DNA from: Chryseobacterium sp. SN22
GTDB lineage: Bacteria; Bacteroidota; Bacteroidia; Flavobacteriales; Weeksellaceae
Assembly: GCF_008329705.1 (NCBI RefSeq)
Contig: NZ_VTSX01000006.1
Coordinates: 62,001-126,000, forward strand
Direction of reading: 5' to 3'
Length of the DNA stretch: 64,000 nucleotides
Positions 43,490 through 55,300 of the stretch are shown one piece after another (the first letter of the stretch is position 1; every line of letters begins with the position of its first letter). The notes below the pieces were generated by a model. The model ran no database searches and was not told the origin of the DNA. It saw only the letters and a list, made by a program, of their open reading frames with translations. The position numbers and the translations under genes were made by a program.

Positions 43490-46400
43490 ATGAAAAAAAC
43501 AGATACATTTTCGCATTACCGCGAAGGAAAATCACAAATGCAGCGCTTTTTAGCAGAATTGGATCCCGGCAATCTAGAATTGCACGATTTCGATCTGTTC
43601 GACTGGCTGTTGTTTGCCAATAATTTTGCCAGGCATGTCAATTATTTTCATAAAGATAATCCTGATACGCCGAAAGGAAACTGGGGGAACTTCTTCCTGG
43701 GTGATGATGGCCGAACCGTTCCGCGCAGGGAAAGCGTGGAATACAAACAGATGAAGATGCAGGTTACCGATCTTATTTCCCGGTTTGAGCAGGACAGCAA
43801 CCTGACGCCTCACCTGACGCTCTTCGTTTGCTTTTTAAAACTGCTGGATTTCTCCAAGAAAGCATTCAATGACCTGACCAAGAGGCACCTGGATTTTTAT
43901 TACAACGAAATCCTGCAGATTGATAAACACGATGCTAAAGCAGACCAGGTCTACGTCATCTTTGAGCTGGCCAAAAAAGCCCTTCAGGAAAGAATTCCGG
44001 ACGGAACTTTGCTGGATGGCGATAAAGATGCCGACGGGAAAAAACGGATCTATAAAACCGGAGAGGAACTTATGGCCAATCAGGCCAAAGTAGCGGAAAT
44101 CAAAAGTTTCCTGAATGATGATAAAAAGCGGGAGCTGAAAATGGCTCCGGCAGCAGATACGGCGGACGGCCTTGGCGAAAAACTGCCTGAAGACAGCAGC
44201 TATTGGTGGCCGTTCGGCTACAACTCGGACGAAACCGTTTCCGGCAAATCCATTTACAAAGAACTTCGGGAAGCGAAGCTGGGCTTTTCCATAGCATCTT
44301 CCTTATTCGACCTTAAAGAAGGTGAAAGAACGGTTACGGTGGCCATCACATTCAATAAAAATTCGGCGAAGAAACTTCAGAACTTTTCAAATGAGGACAT
44401 CGAAAGCAACATCAAAGTGCTTTGCAGCGGTGAAAAAGAATGGATGTCAGGCTTTGTTTTGAAGTGTCTGAAAAATGATGGTGCACGTCTGGAGCTGTCT
44501 TTCACCTTATTAAAAGATGATCCTGCCGTAGTACCTTATAATAAAAAGGTGCTTGCCGAAAATTTCCGGACCGGCTTTCCGGTGGTAAGGTTTATGATCG
44601 AAGGACAGAGATACTACGACGTTTACGAAGCCCTTTCGGAAAAGCCGGTAAAGAACATCGAAGTATCGGTGCACGTCAAAGGGATAAAATCCGTACAGAT
44701 CGAAAATGACAACGGGGCTTTGAATTCGGAGAAACCTTATTACCCGTTCACGGCACAACCCGTTAAAGGATCTAATTTTTACATCAAATATCCTGAAATG
44801 TTTTCCAAAAAATGGCAGAAGGCAGACATCTCCATCAACTGGAAGAATGCACCGGCTTCCCTTCAGGACCTGTACAGCGGATACGTTATCCAGCCGAACC
44901 AGAACATCAGTGTAAAAGATTTTGAGGTCCTGAAAAGTTCTTCGATCGTAGATTCCGATGCTTATTTTAAAGCAGATATTGACTTGCTGGACAAAGAAGA
45001 CTGGCATAAGGCTTCCCATGATATCGTGCTGTTTGATAAAGCGGAGGAGGGTCTTTACAGAACCCGTTTTTCCGTCAGCAGCATCAGCGGCGAACCGGGT
45101 ACTTCCGAGGCTTTGCGTGTGACGCTGAAACAATCGTTCTTACAGGATATTTATCCTAAACTGTATACCCTGGCGTTATCAAGCAATCCGAAAGAAAACA
45201 AACTGATCCCCAACGAACCGTACATTCCATTTGCAGAAGACATCGAGCTGAGTTACAGCGCCTATGAAACCGCCTATTCTTACCTGAGCAGGGATAAAGA
45301 GGGACTGGCTTCGAAAAATGCAGGAATGCAGGTGTACCATGAAGACGTTTTCGGGCAGTATGAAAAAGAAGTGGAGACCACGGGCCTGGTTTCGGACCAT
45401 GAAAGCGGAGGCGAATTATACATCGGTCTGGAAGCCGTGCCGCAGACGACGGTTTCCCTGCTGATCCAGATGCTGGAAGGAAGCGAAAACCCCCTGGTGG
45501 ATACTTTTGAAGAAAAGGAATACATCCGCTGGCATATTCTTTCAGGAAACACCTGGATGGATCTGTCGGACTATATGCTGAAAAATGAAACCCGAAAATT
45601 TCTGGAATCGGGTATTGTAAAGTTTAAAATCCCGAAAGACCTCAACACCAGCCATACGAGATTTACCGACGGGCTGGTCTGGATCAGGGCCAAATCGGAC
45701 AGGAGCTATGATGCGGTATGCAAGATCCAGGGAATCTATACCCAGGCGGTTTCGGCAAAATTTGAAAACCATGAGAATGAACTTTCCCATCTGAATACCG
45801 GTCTTCCAGCCAATACCATTACGAAACTGATCACGCGTGTTCCTCAGGTAAAATCGGTGAGCCAGCCGTACAATTCCTTCGATGGTAAATACAAAGAAAC
45901 CGATCCGGAATATTACAGAAGGGTCAGCGAACGGCTGAGGCATAAGAACCGGGCCGTTACGCAGTGGGATTACGAACATCTCGTATTGCAGGAATTCCCG
46001 GAAGTATTCAAGGTGAAATGCCTGAACCATACCTCTGAAAACTCATACATGGCTCCGGGACACGTTACCCTGATGGTGGTACCGGATATCAAAAACAAAA
46101 ATGCTTTTGATGTCTATCAGCCCAGGGTGAGCAGGGCCAGCCTGAGCAGGATTCAGACTTACGTCAATGACTTGAATGCAATGCAGGTTCAGGTCCGGGT
46201 CGTCAATCCCAACTATAAGGAAGCAAGAGTGGAAGCCGGTGTAAGGTTCTTCGAGCAGTATGACGAATCGTTTTATACCAGGCAGCTGGATGAGGATATC
46301 AAAAAATACATTTCGCCATGGGCCTTTACGGAATCCAAAGACATTGATTTTAACATAAAACTGAATGTCAATCAGCTTATTGCCTACCTGGAACAACTGT

Positions 46401-46552
46401 ATTATGTAGATTATATCGGTGAAATAAAAATATTTGTGAATAACGCTTTACAGAAACAGTCTTTAATTGAAGTGGATCCCAAATCGATCCTGGTCTCGGC
46501 CAAGCAGCATATAGTAGTAATGGCAGATGAGGGATGCAGGCAAAACAAATAA
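43490..46552 (+). CDS. Baseplate J-like protein (Pvc11-like)
   Basis: A 1020-residue baseplate wedge protein. The baseplate_J/gp6-like part is C-terminal (about 800-1010: TDPEYYRRVSERLRHKNRAV, TQWDYEHLVLQEFPEV, HVTLMVVP). The N-terminal 700 residues include FSHYREGKSQMQRFL and several beta-rich domains. The length suits eCIS J-like proteins of Bacteroidota. Probable partner of the Afp12-like protein encoded next. Confidence 0.88.
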   Translation: MKKTDTFSHYREGKSQMQRFLAELDPGNLELHDFDLFDWLLFANNFARHVNYFHKDNPDTPKGNWGNFFLGDDGRTVPRRESVEYKQMKMQVTDLISRFEQDSNLTPHLTLFVCFLKLLDFSKKAFNDLTKRHLDFYYNEILQIDKHDAKADQVYVIFELAKKALQERIPDGTLLDGDKDADGKKRIYKTGEELMANQAKVAEIKSFLNDDKKRELKMAPAADTADGLGEKLPEDSSYWWPFGYNSDETVSGKSIYKELREAKLGFSIASSLFDLKEGERTVTVAITFNKNSAKKLQNFSNEDIESNIKVLCSGEKEWMSGFVLKCLKNDGARLELSFTLLKDDPAVVPYNKKVLAENFRTGFPVVRFMIEGQRYYDVYEALSEKPVKNIEVSVHVKGIKSVQIENDNGALNSEKPYYPFTAQPVKGSNFYIKYPEMFSKKWQKADISINWKNAPASLQDLYSGYVIQPNQNISVKDFEVLKSSSIVDSDAYFKADIDLLDKEDWHKASHDIVLFDKAEEGLYRTRFSVSSISGEPGTSEALRVTLKQSFLQDIYPKLYTLALSSNPKENKLIPNEPYIPFAEDIELSYSAYETAYSYLSRDKEGLASKNAGMQVYHEDVFGQYEKEVETTGLVSDHESGGELYIGLEAVPQTTVSLLIQMLEGSENPLVDTFEEKEYIRWHILSGNTWMDLSDYMLKNETRKFLESGIVKFKIPKDLNTSHTRFTDGLVWIRAKSDRSYDAVCKIQGIYTQAVSAKFENHENELSHLNTGLPANTITKLITRVPQVKSVSQPYNSFDGKYKETDPEYYRRVSERLRHKNRAVTQWDYEHLVLQEFPEVFKVKCLNHTSENSYMAPGHVTLMVVPDIKNKNAFDVYQPRVSRASLSRIQTYVNDLNAMQVQVRVVNPNYKEARVEAGVRFFEQYDESFYTRQLDEDIKKYISPWAFTESKDIDFNIKLNVNQLIAYLEQLYYVDYIGEIKIFVNNALQKQSLIEVDPKSILVSAKQHIVVMADEGCRQNK

Positions 46553-46566
46553 GAAGAAATATAATT

Positions 46567-49329
46567 ATGTCAGAAAATAAGCACATCAGCATACCCAAAA
46601 ATGTAGAAACCGGAGATCAGACCGATTTTCATTTTCTGCGCAGGACCGGTATCGAATATATAGAAAAACTGGGTGGAAAGCTCTGGACAGACTACAACTC
46701 CCATGATCCAGGGATTACCACGCTGGAGGTTTTAAGCTACGCCATTACGGATCTCGGGATGAGGATGAACCTGAATACCGAAGATCTCCTGGCTTCAAAG
46801 GATGCCGGTAAAGACATCCATTCCCAGTTCCTGAAGGCTAGCGAGATTTTACCTTCAAGACCCCTGAATGACCTCGACTACAGAAAGCTGTTTATCGATA
46901 TCAGCCTTGAGCCGGATTTTAAAAGGCCCATCCTGAACTGCTGGCTGGTTCCCAGAAGTGAAAAAATCTATGTGGACTGTAAAACCGGAACCATGGATTT
47001 CAATCCGATCGGGGAGAAGCCGCAGGACTTTACTGTAAAAGGACTTTATGACCTCTATGTAGACTATTCCGATGATCTCGACAATGAAGACAGCCGCTGC
47101 AAAAGGGCTAACGTGAATTATGAGATATTGGAACGCTACCATGCCAACAGGGGGCTTTGCGAGGATCTCGTGGAAATCAGGGAAGTCCAGACCCAGAAAG
47201 TGGCCGTATGTGCACGGATCGGGCTGGTAAACAAGGCTGACGAAGAGCTGGTACACGCCAGGGTACTCAGAACCATCAACAATTACCTGGCACCGGAAGT
47301 CCCGTTTTATTCATTGAAACAGATGCTTGATAAAGAGCTGACGACGGATGAAATTTTTGACGGCCCGCTTCTTGAAAACGGGTTTATCGATACGGAGGAA
47401 CTCAGAAAAAGCCAGCTGAGAAAAGAAGTCCGCCTCTCGGATATTGTCAGCGAAATTATGAAAGTTGATGGCGTAAAAGAAATCCATGAGATCTCCATTG
47501 CCGGCTGTGACAACACTATGAGCCAGACCAACGACTGGCTGATCTGCATCGAAGACGGCAAAAAGCCGGAACTCTGCGAATTAAGCTCATTCAGCTACAC
47601 CAAGGGTTCCCTTCCGCTGAACATCAATGAAAAAAAAGTACAGGAATATTTAACAACGCTTAAAAAAGAAGAAGATGTCCTTCGTGACGATGCCAAAAAA
47701 GATAAAGAGCCGGTACTGCCGAAGGGAACTTCCCACGACATCGGAAACTATGCCACTATTCTGAATGAGTTTCCGGATACCTACGGCGTCGGAATCTCAG
47801 GAATCATCGGCGATAAAACACCGGAACGGGAAGCCCTGGCCAAACAGATGAAGGCGTACCTTTTGTTTTTTGACCAGATCCTGGCCGGCTACTTCAAGCA
47901 CCTGGAAAAAGTAAAAGAAGTATTAAGCATTAACAGGGGTTTAAAAAGAACCTATTTTACCCAGGCTTTAAAAAACATTCAAGGCTTTGAGGAACTGGTT
48001 TCCGGTTATGACTCCGGTAACGAAGACAACCTTACGGATGCCCTTTATGAAGAACTGGACAACAGTGTGGAAAGGAGAAATGAAGTGCTGGATCACCTGA
48101 TTGCCCGTTTTGCCGAAACCTTCAGCGATTATACGTTCGTCATGAAATCACTGTACGGAAAATCTACTGACGAGATCGTATTAAGCAACAAGGAGAATTT
48201 CCTGAAGGAATACAAATCTTTAAGCAAGGATCGTGGATTGGGTTACAATTACACCTTAAATGCGGATACCGATGTATGGAATACCACCAATATTTCCGGA
48301 GCGCAGAAGAGGATCGCCCGTCTGTTGGGAATTAAAAATTATACCCAGAGAAATTTATCCCAATCTCCGGTTCTGATTATTAAAACACCGGGAGTCAATG
48401 GTAAAGCCAATTATACATGGAAAATAAAGGATGCCGACAGTGCCATTATTCTGTCCTCCGTCAATACCTATGAAATTGAATATGCGGCTACTAAAAACCT
48501 GAATGAAGCCATCTATCAGACCATCCAGATTGATGAAGAAGATCTTGAAAATGCCTGGAAAGCTTTTAAAGCCGACCCGGACAAAAACAGCTTGATCGGA
48601 AATATACAGATCCGTCTTTCCGGTGGGGGCAATTATTACTTCGATATCTTGGATGAAGCCGGAAACGTCATGGCCAACCATAAAAAAACGAATCCTTATT
48701 CAAACCCGGAAGATCTGAAAAAAGGAATACTGGCGATCGTAAATTATTTTAAATATGATTTTACGGAAGAAGGTATTTTCCTGGTGGAGCACCTGATGCT
48801 GAAGCCTGTCCTGAAGAACTATAAACTCATGGGAGGGATCGGCTGTATGTCGGTCGGGAAGACATTTAAGGTCATGTATGATCTAAATGTTACCGGGGCG
48901 TCCTTTATGTCGTCCTGTGAGGAAGATTGCGAAACCGATGTTTTCGATCCTTATTCTTACCGTGTAAGCATCGTCCTTCCGGGATTTGCCTACCGTTTCC
49001 AGGATCCTGATTTCAGGCGTTATGCCGAAACGGTGATCCGCCAGGAAATTCCGGCCCATATTTTAGCAAAAATCTGCTGGGTCGGAGACCGGATGAGCGA
49101 AGTACAGACCGCCCAAAGCGACTTGTCCGAATTTGAGACGGCTTTCAAGGCATACCTTACCGACAAATCCAGAAACAACCTTCCGGATTTGGGAAACAGC
49201 ATCAAGAATTTGCTGGCTGCTCTTGCTAAACTGAACAATATCTACAGGCCGGGAAGGCTCCTGGATTGCGCGGCAGACGATAACGACAGCCTGGACGGAA
49301 AAATAATCTTAGGACAATCAAACATATAA
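46567..49329 (+). CDS. Pvc12/Afp12-like baseplate protein
   Basis: A 920-residue baseplate protein. The region FHFLRRTGIEYIEKLGGKLW, then TDYNSHDPGITTLEVLSYAI, is the conserved start of Pvc12/Afp12-type second J-like proteins; the C-terminal VDPYSYRVSIVLP-like segment (FDPYSYRVSIVLPGF, YAETVIRQEIPAH) also matches. The frame opens at 46534 inside the preceding gene; the ATG at 46567 (MSENKHISIP) is the sensible start, 14 bp after the J-like stop. Confidence 0.85.
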   Translation: MSENKHISIPKNVETGDQTDFHFLRRTGIEYIEKLGGKLWTDYNSHDPGITTLEVLSYAITDLGMRMNLNTEDLLASKDAGKDIHSQFLKASEILPSRPLNDLDYRKLFIDISLEPDFKRPILNCWLVPRSEKIYVDCKTGTMDFNPIGEKPQDFTVKGLYDLYVDYSDDLDNEDSRCKRANVNYEILERYHANRGLCEDLVEIREVQTQKVAVCARIGLVNKADEELVHARVLRTINNYLAPEVPFYSLKQMLDKELTTDEIFDGPLLENGFIDTEELRKSQLRKEVRLSDIVSEIMKVDGVKEIHEISIAGCDNTMSQTNDWLICIEDGKKPELCELSSFSYTKGSLPLNINEKKVQEYLTTLKKEEDVLRDDAKKDKEPVLPKGTSHDIGNYATILNEFPDTYGVGISGIIGDKTPEREALAKQMKAYLLFFDQILAGYFKHLEKVKEVLSINRGLKRTYFTQALKNIQGFEELVSGYDSGNEDNLTDALYEELDNSVERRNEVLDHLIARFAETFSDYTFVMKSLYGKSTDEIVLSNKENFLKEYKSLSKDRGLGYNYTLNADTDVWNTTNISGAQKRIARLLGIKNYTQRNLSQSPVLIIKTPGVNGKANYTWKIKDADSAIILSSVNTYEIEYAATKNLNEAIYQTIQIDEEDLENAWKAFKADPDKNSLIGNIQIRLSGGGNYYFDILDEAGNVMANHKKTNPYSNPEDLKKGILAIVNYFKYDFTEEGIFLVEHLMLKPVLKNYKLMGGIGCMSVGKTFKVMYDLNVTGASFMSSCEEDCETDVFDPYSYRVSIVLPGFAYRFQDPDFRRYAETVIRQEIPAHILAKICWVGDRMSEVQTAQSDLSEFETAFKAYLTDKSRNNLPDLGNSIKNLLAALAKLNNIYRPGRLLDCAADDNDSLDGKIILGQSNI

Positions 49330-49341
49330 AAATTGATAATA

Positions 49342-52284
49342 ATGAATGCTAAATTAAATAATATAACCACCCAATACAGAAAATTCAACGAAAACCAGGC
49401 GTTGACGGATGGGCAGCTGAATGAGTTCATCGACTATTTTGAAGACCAGGACCGGATGTCAAGAACCCGCCTGAACGGGGTAGGGGTTGCCTGCGGATTC
49501 CAGGCAACTTTCACGGAGCCGGACTTTTCTCAGGACCAAACCAAAGATAATGGTGCTGCGGGAACAATTGTGATTACCCAGGGAGCCGGGGTAACCACGG
49601 ATGGCGACCTCATTACCCTGCGCCGGAAAGGAGACAGTGCTTCTGAAGTAACCATCAACTTCAGCACTGAAAATTACAAATATTACAGGGAATACAAAGA
49701 TGTGGCCTATTATGATCACTTTCAGATCAATGGAAAACAGGTCCCTCTTGTAGAATTGCTCACTAAATCTGAATATGATTCGGCAAATGATAAAAGTCGT
49801 ATAAAAAACGTACAGGAAATTGTCAACCTGAGAGATCAGGTGGTAATTCTCTATCTGGAAAGCTACTCCAACGAAGAAACTCCTTGTCAGGATGCCGACT
49901 GCGACAATACAGGTGCCGAGCAGGTGTCTAATCTGAAGGTCTTACTGGCAGATTCAAAAGTGCTTGCCGAGCTTCTTGCCAAAGGGGACGCGAAAGACAG
50001 CCTTTACAAACTTCACAACGGTTACCAGGATCTTTTCGATAATTTACCGGCCATCGAAGCCAGAAGAGTCATCCTGAATTCCGGTGTGGCTACGGCAGGA
50101 AACTTAAAAACCGTATTTCAGGATGCGATCGGTGAAGTAACGGCCTTCTGTAACGGCTTCAATGCCATCGCGGAAACCTTTAATGTGAGCCCGGACCTGC
50201 GGGGAGAAGAGCTGATCAAAAAAGTGAAACAGGTCTTAAAACCTACTACCTCAAGTTTAGAAGATTACCAATACCGGTATGATCTGCTGAAGGATCTTAT
50301 TGATACATACAATGAAATAAAGGACCTGCTGTTGCATCTGAATGCAGAATGCTGCCCGGATATTGCTTCCTTCCCTAAGCATCTGATGCTGGGAACATTA
50401 AGTTCGTCTCAGGAGCTGGGCGCCCGTACGCCGTACCGTCATGCTTTCTACCATGCGCCGGTAACCACAAATGAGGATGAAAATTACGAAAGGGTGGTGA
50501 TGCTGGCCAACCGTTTCGTACAGAAAGTAAAAGCATTCCAGTCCTACAGGGGCCCTGTAAAAATCACCCCTTCCTATCTTCTGGTGAGATTGGGTGATAA
50601 GGCAATTCCTTACTATTACAATGTGGATCAGCCGTTACTCAGTAAATGGAATTTCGAAAAAACGAAAACCGACAGGGAAACCTACAACCTGAGCTACCAT
50701 ACCGGTAACCTGGCGGCCGCAGACTTCATCCAGAACCCGTTGGATTACACGATTGATGATAACGATTTCTACAGGATTGAAGGCCATCTTGGATTGCCTT
50801 ATAAAACGGCGCTTCAGAACATCAATGATCTGAAAACAAAATACGGCCTGGCTTTCGATGCTATTGCCTTGGTACTGACTAAAGAAACCAAAAAAGAAGA
50901 GGAGCCTCCGCGAAAGGAAGAAAGCGTATCGATTGAAGACCTCAGGAAACAGCTGTCGGCCATTTCCGGGGATATCAGCAACCGGAAAAACGATTCGGAA
51001 AGCACTTTGCTTACGATTTCCAGATTAGACGAAAAGCTGAGGTTACTGAACAAAGCTGAGTTTTCCAAAGAAGGCGAGGGGGTAACCGTGGTGAAGCAGG
51101 ATCCTAAAAAAGATGATGTAGTAAGTGAACTGCTGAAAGAGTTTTTAGAAAGAAAATCAGGCCTCGAGCATATGGCCGGTGTGGAACCCGGCGGAACTTT
51201 TGTTCTGATTTATGCTTCGGAGACCGATAACCGGGTGCTTGCCGACTTCTCATTGCCATACTTGTGCTGTTCCAAGAAAGAACCGGTATCCCTGATACTG
51301 CCAGGCAGTAAGCTGTGTCAGAAAGATGCTCCGGTTGCCATGACCGTCATTCCTGCCAACGGAGAAGTAAAAGCTTTTGTAAACGGGATTCAGATCGCAG
51401 CCGTTACCCAATCGGCAGGCCAGAGTTATTTTGATCCGGGGTTGGTTCCTGCAGGCTCTCTGGAACAGGTGATCACGTTTACGGTGAACGGTGATGCGGT
51501 GGATACGCAGATGACTGTCAATAAAAATCCTGAAATAACCTCTGTAGCATCCGGTAACGTGACGTATGAAGCACCTACTACCAATCCGAATACCACCAAT
51601 CCGGATGCAAAAGTTGAATTTGAGGTAATTGGAAACCTTACCGGCCTAACCTTTACATGGAATTTCGACGATGGCAGCCAGATCATTCAGAACGAAGCAC
51701 CGGCCAGTAAGAAAACCCATATTTACAAGCTGATCGCCGGCCAGGAAGATACTTTCAACCCGACGCTTACCGTAACCAACGGCAACGGATGCAGCACGGT
51801 TTATAAATTAAAACCGCTGACGCTCACCGGACAGTCCACCATTGCCTGTTTAACCGGGATGAAAATCCTTATTCAGTATATCCATGCAAAAGAAAACGGA
51901 AACCATACCTGTAATTCGGCGGTCTTTAATTTAAAAGGAAACGGATTGACCATCGGGGGCGGCTCCAATGGAAATGTATCTTTAAATAATGCTGGGGGAC
52001 CTGATGACCGGAAGAATTTCCCTAAAGGATATCCGTCTAATTATACTGGATACGATCGTGCAAGTGAAATTATTATCTCTCAGGATGAAGCGCAGCAGAT
52101 CGCCGCCTTATCTCCGGACGGGTTTATATCCTTCTCTCTGGAATGTGCATTGCAGAGCGGGTGCCATACCGGTGTTGCCTGGACCCAGATCTTCCTTGCA
52201 GACAGCCAGGTGCCGATTTATGATGATTATCCGCAGAATAATTTCTTATCCATCAACCCTTGTACCGGTGAAACAAGAAAATAA
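49342..52284 (+). CDS. Large PKD-bearing eCIS protein 1, candidate fibre
   Basis: A 980-residue protein whose N-terminal half is paralogous to the next gene: TTQYRKFNENQALTDGQLNE, FIDYFEDQDRMSRTRL, GAGVTTDGDLITL. The middle has a charged coiled coil (EEEPPRKEESVSIEDLRKQL). After DFSLPYLCCSKKEP come beta modules: an Ig-like piece (VAMTVIPANGEVKAFVNG) and a PKD-like domain (LTFTWNFDDGSQII). The TTG at 49333 is upstream in frame; the ATG at 49342 is preferred. Position after the baseplate genes and repeated Ig/PKD modules fit a fibre or outer baseplate arm for target binding. Confidence 0.65.
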   Translation: MNAKLNNITTQYRKFNENQALTDGQLNEFIDYFEDQDRMSRTRLNGVGVACGFQATFTEPDFSQDQTKDNGAAGTIVITQGAGVTTDGDLITLRRKGDSASEVTINFSTENYKYYREYKDVAYYDHFQINGKQVPLVELLTKSEYDSANDKSRIKNVQEIVNLRDQVVILYLESYSNEETPCQDADCDNTGAEQVSNLKVLLADSKVLAELLAKGDAKDSLYKLHNGYQDLFDNLPAIEARRVILNSGVATAGNLKTVFQDAIGEVTAFCNGFNAIAETFNVSPDLRGEELIKKVKQVLKPTTSSLEDYQYRYDLLKDLIDTYNEIKDLLLHLNAECCPDIASFPKHLMLGTLSSSQELGARTPYRHAFYHAPVTTNEDENYERVVMLANRFVQKVKAFQSYRGPVKITPSYLLVRLGDKAIPYYYNVDQPLLSKWNFEKTKTDRETYNLSYHTGNLAAADFIQNPLDYTIDDNDFYRIEGHLGLPYKTALQNINDLKTKYGLAFDAIALVLTKETKKEEEPPRKEESVSIEDLRKQLSAISGDISNRKNDSESTLLTISRLDEKLRLLNKAEFSKEGEGVTVVKQDPKKDDVVSELLKEFLERKSGLEHMAGVEPGGTFVLIYASETDNRVLADFSLPYLCCSKKEPVSLILPGSKLCQKDAPVAMTVIPANGEVKAFVNGIQIAAVTQSAGQSYFDPGLVPAGSLEQVITFTVNGDAVDTQMTVNKNPEITSVASGNVTYEAPTTNPNTTNPDAKVEFEVIGNLTGLTFTWNFDDGSQIIQNEAPASKKTHIYKLIAGQEDTFNPTLTVTNGNGCSTVYKLKPLTLTGQSTIACLTGMKILIQYIHAKENGNHTCNSAVFNLKGNGLTIGGGSNGNVSLNNAGGPDDRKNFPKGYPSNYTGYDRASEIIISQDEAQQIAALSPDGFISFSLECALQSGCHTGVAWTQIFLADSQVPIYDDYPQNNFLSINPCTGETRK

Positions 52285-52312
52285 TTCCGGAAAGGAGAAA
52301 TGATTTGGGAAT

Positions 52313-52345
52313 TACTCCACCGGCCGAAGCACGGCCGGTGGAGTA
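52313..52345 (+). terminator. Strong intergenic hairpin between the two PKD proteins
   Basis: A perfect 14-bp GC-rich stem (TACTCCACCGGCCG and its complement) with a 5-nt loop. No T-run follows, so it may act as a transcript-stabilising or processing element rather than a terminator. Confidence 0.6.
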
Positions 52346-52382
52346 TATTAAACGTTAATGAATCATTAAAAAATTAAAAGTA

Positions 52383-55300
52383 ATGAATAATCAATCAAAT
52401 AATCAGTACCGGAAACTGGATGAGGTGTCTACACAATACCGTAAATTCAGTAAAGGGCAATATATAGAGCATACGCAGTTCAATGAGTTCCTGGATTTTT
52501 TTGAAGATCAGGACCGCTTATCCAGGGTCATGCTTCAGGGAGTGGGAATTGTTTGCGGCCTTAAACCCGTTCTTATCTATAAGAACAGGCTTTTAAGCAG
52601 TATGAAGCTTTCCCAGGGAGCGGCAGTTACTACCGACGGGGACCTGCTTACCCTGAATGATGCCGGCAAAGCGGGTGAAGATCCCTATGTAAGTAATCTT
52701 AAAACCATCGACCTGCAAAACAAGGATTACACCCACTTTAAAAAATATGACAATTTCAAAGCGCAATATCCTGCCTTTAAAAAAGACGACGGAAGCCAGA
52801 TCGAACTCTGGGAATTAATTTCTGCGCAGGAGGCCGGTTCCGGAGATCTTCCCATCAGTGATCTTCCGGCCCTGGACGATAAATACCTGCTGCTGTACCT
52901 GGAGAGTTATGAAAAAGAAGTGAAGCCGTGCCGGGGAGTCGATTGCGACAATCACGGGGTGCAGCAGATCCGGAATCTGAAAGTCCTGGCTGCCACCAAA
53001 AGCGGGATCGATCATATTCTGAAAAAAGATAAAATCCGGCCTCACGCCTTATTTATAAAAGATATCTTGGAGGCAGAGAAACAGGAAAGGGTGATTTTAG
53101 AGAGACTTCTTCTGGAGCAGGGGGATGAAACGGAATTTTATTCATTTCATATAAAAAATCTTTATAGCAATGCACTGGAAAATAGCGGGTACGGGGCCTC
53201 TCTCTTTAAAAAAATCAATGCCATTTCTCAATTCATGGGTCTTCCTGCTGTTGATCATGAGAAGTTCACAAGTTTATTAGAACAGTTTCTCGTACAGTAC
53301 ACAGGCTTTCAATATGCTTATGATCTATTAAAAGACCTGACGGATACTTATTCCGAAATCATCAAAGTGCTTCCGAAATCATTTACCTTAAGCTTTCCGG
53401 ATCTGGAATCTTTCCCGAAACACGTCATGCTCGGAAAATTAGGATCGGATATCCGGCTGGACGAATACAGGCACCGGTTTTACAACTCGCCTGTTCTGGA
53501 TGATGAAAAGGAGACCCTTCAGGTAAAAGTTTTACTCACTCGTTTTGCGCAGCAGGTACAGAATTTCAAGTATTCGGAACTGCAGAAAGGAGGGGGAATT
53601 AAGATTACCCCTTCACGGAAATTAAATCCTCTGGGTCGTAAGGCCGTACCTTTTTATTATCAGGTAACGCCGGAGTTTTTAAAAGTATGGAATTTCAATA
53701 AAACAGCCCATCGGTCATCCTGTGAAAACCTGGCTTATGATATTTCTATGCTTTCATCTGCCGCACATATCCAAAATCCCGTAAATTTCAATACCGATAA
53801 AAATACCTTTTATAACATAGAAGGCCATCAGGGAATGTCCCGTGACGAAGCTTATGATCAGCTGAAAGAATTAAGGGACAGGCATCAGCTCGGATTCGAT
53901 ATTATGCTTCTGTCTTTCGGGGAGTTAAGGGGTAACAAAGATCTGTTTAAAGCTTATTTTAATGAATACGTCGAAAAGCATCCCGGACTGGAACATAAGC
54001 GGGGGGTCGAGCGGGGCGGTACCTTTGTCATGGTATATGAGCATAATGGCAGTGATACAAGCATCATTGCCGATTTTTCAATCCCGTATATCTGCTGTAC
54101 TCCGAAAATTGATGCCGGTCTCAGTTTACCGGCTTCCGTGATCTGTGCAGACGCCGGACCAATCCCTTTCACCGTGCTTCCTGTAGGCGGAGTGGTAAAG
54201 GCTGCTGTTGATTCGGAAAGGAATGGAGTGGTGCTGACCGGCGGAAAATATTTCTTTGATCCCAAAGAACTGGACGAAAGCCTGCACGGTCAGTCGATTG
54301 CTTTTACGGTAAACGGTAAACCGACCAGCTGCAGGATTAAAGTTATTGCACAACCCGATATTGACGTAAAAGTTGATTATGTCTTCTATCCTGAAGGAAA
54401 CTCAGGTGCGACTACCGTCGTGATGCTCGTTTCCGGTGAAAATTTTAAAGACTACAGCTATAGCTGGGATTTCCTGGACAACGGAAGCTTTGTTACACTC
54501 AGTCCCGATAATGAAGGCCGTCTGAAGTACACTTTATATAACGTTAACCCGGCAAGACTTCCGACGATAAAAGTAAAAGTAGAGAGCAGCGGATGTACTC
54601 AGGAGGTGGCGATCAGAGATTGGTATAAAGAATCTACACAACTCAGTCTGCCGGTTGCGGAGATTTGCTCTGATTCCAAACCTGTAGCTTTCACAGTCTC
54701 TCCTGCGGGAGGAATTGTAGAAGCCGGTGCCGGCGCAGGAGTACAATTCGAAAACGGAAAATATACTTTTAACCCGGCACGGGTAGACAAAAGTTTACAC
54801 GGTCATCTCATTACTTTTACCGTAAATGGACAGCCCACCAACTGCCGTATTAAGGTGATTACGAAGCCTGAGATAAATGTTGAAGTTAAGACAGTGGATT
54901 ATCCGGTAAACGGTTCATCTTCAACAACGGTTCACTTCCTTGTTTCCGGAACTGGTTTTAGAAATTACAGTTATAGCTGGGATTTCCTGGAAAACGGAAA
55001 CTTCACAGCAATGCAGCCGGACGGATCCGGAAACCTGAGTTACACCTTCAATAACCTTGACCGGAGTAAAATCCCGGTGATCAAAGTGAAGATAAGCAAT
55101 GGTAACTGCATTCAGGAAATCACGATCAATAATACCTGGTATAATCCCCCGGCTGCTCCCTCTGTTGTCATCAACAGCATCGGTTTTCCTTCAGGAAACT
55201 GTTGTGAAGGGACGGTAGAGAATAAGGTTACCGCTTTTGTGGAGCGCGATGACGTTACGATTTACCTTTCTTCCAGCGAGCTTTTTGAACTGAAGGGCTG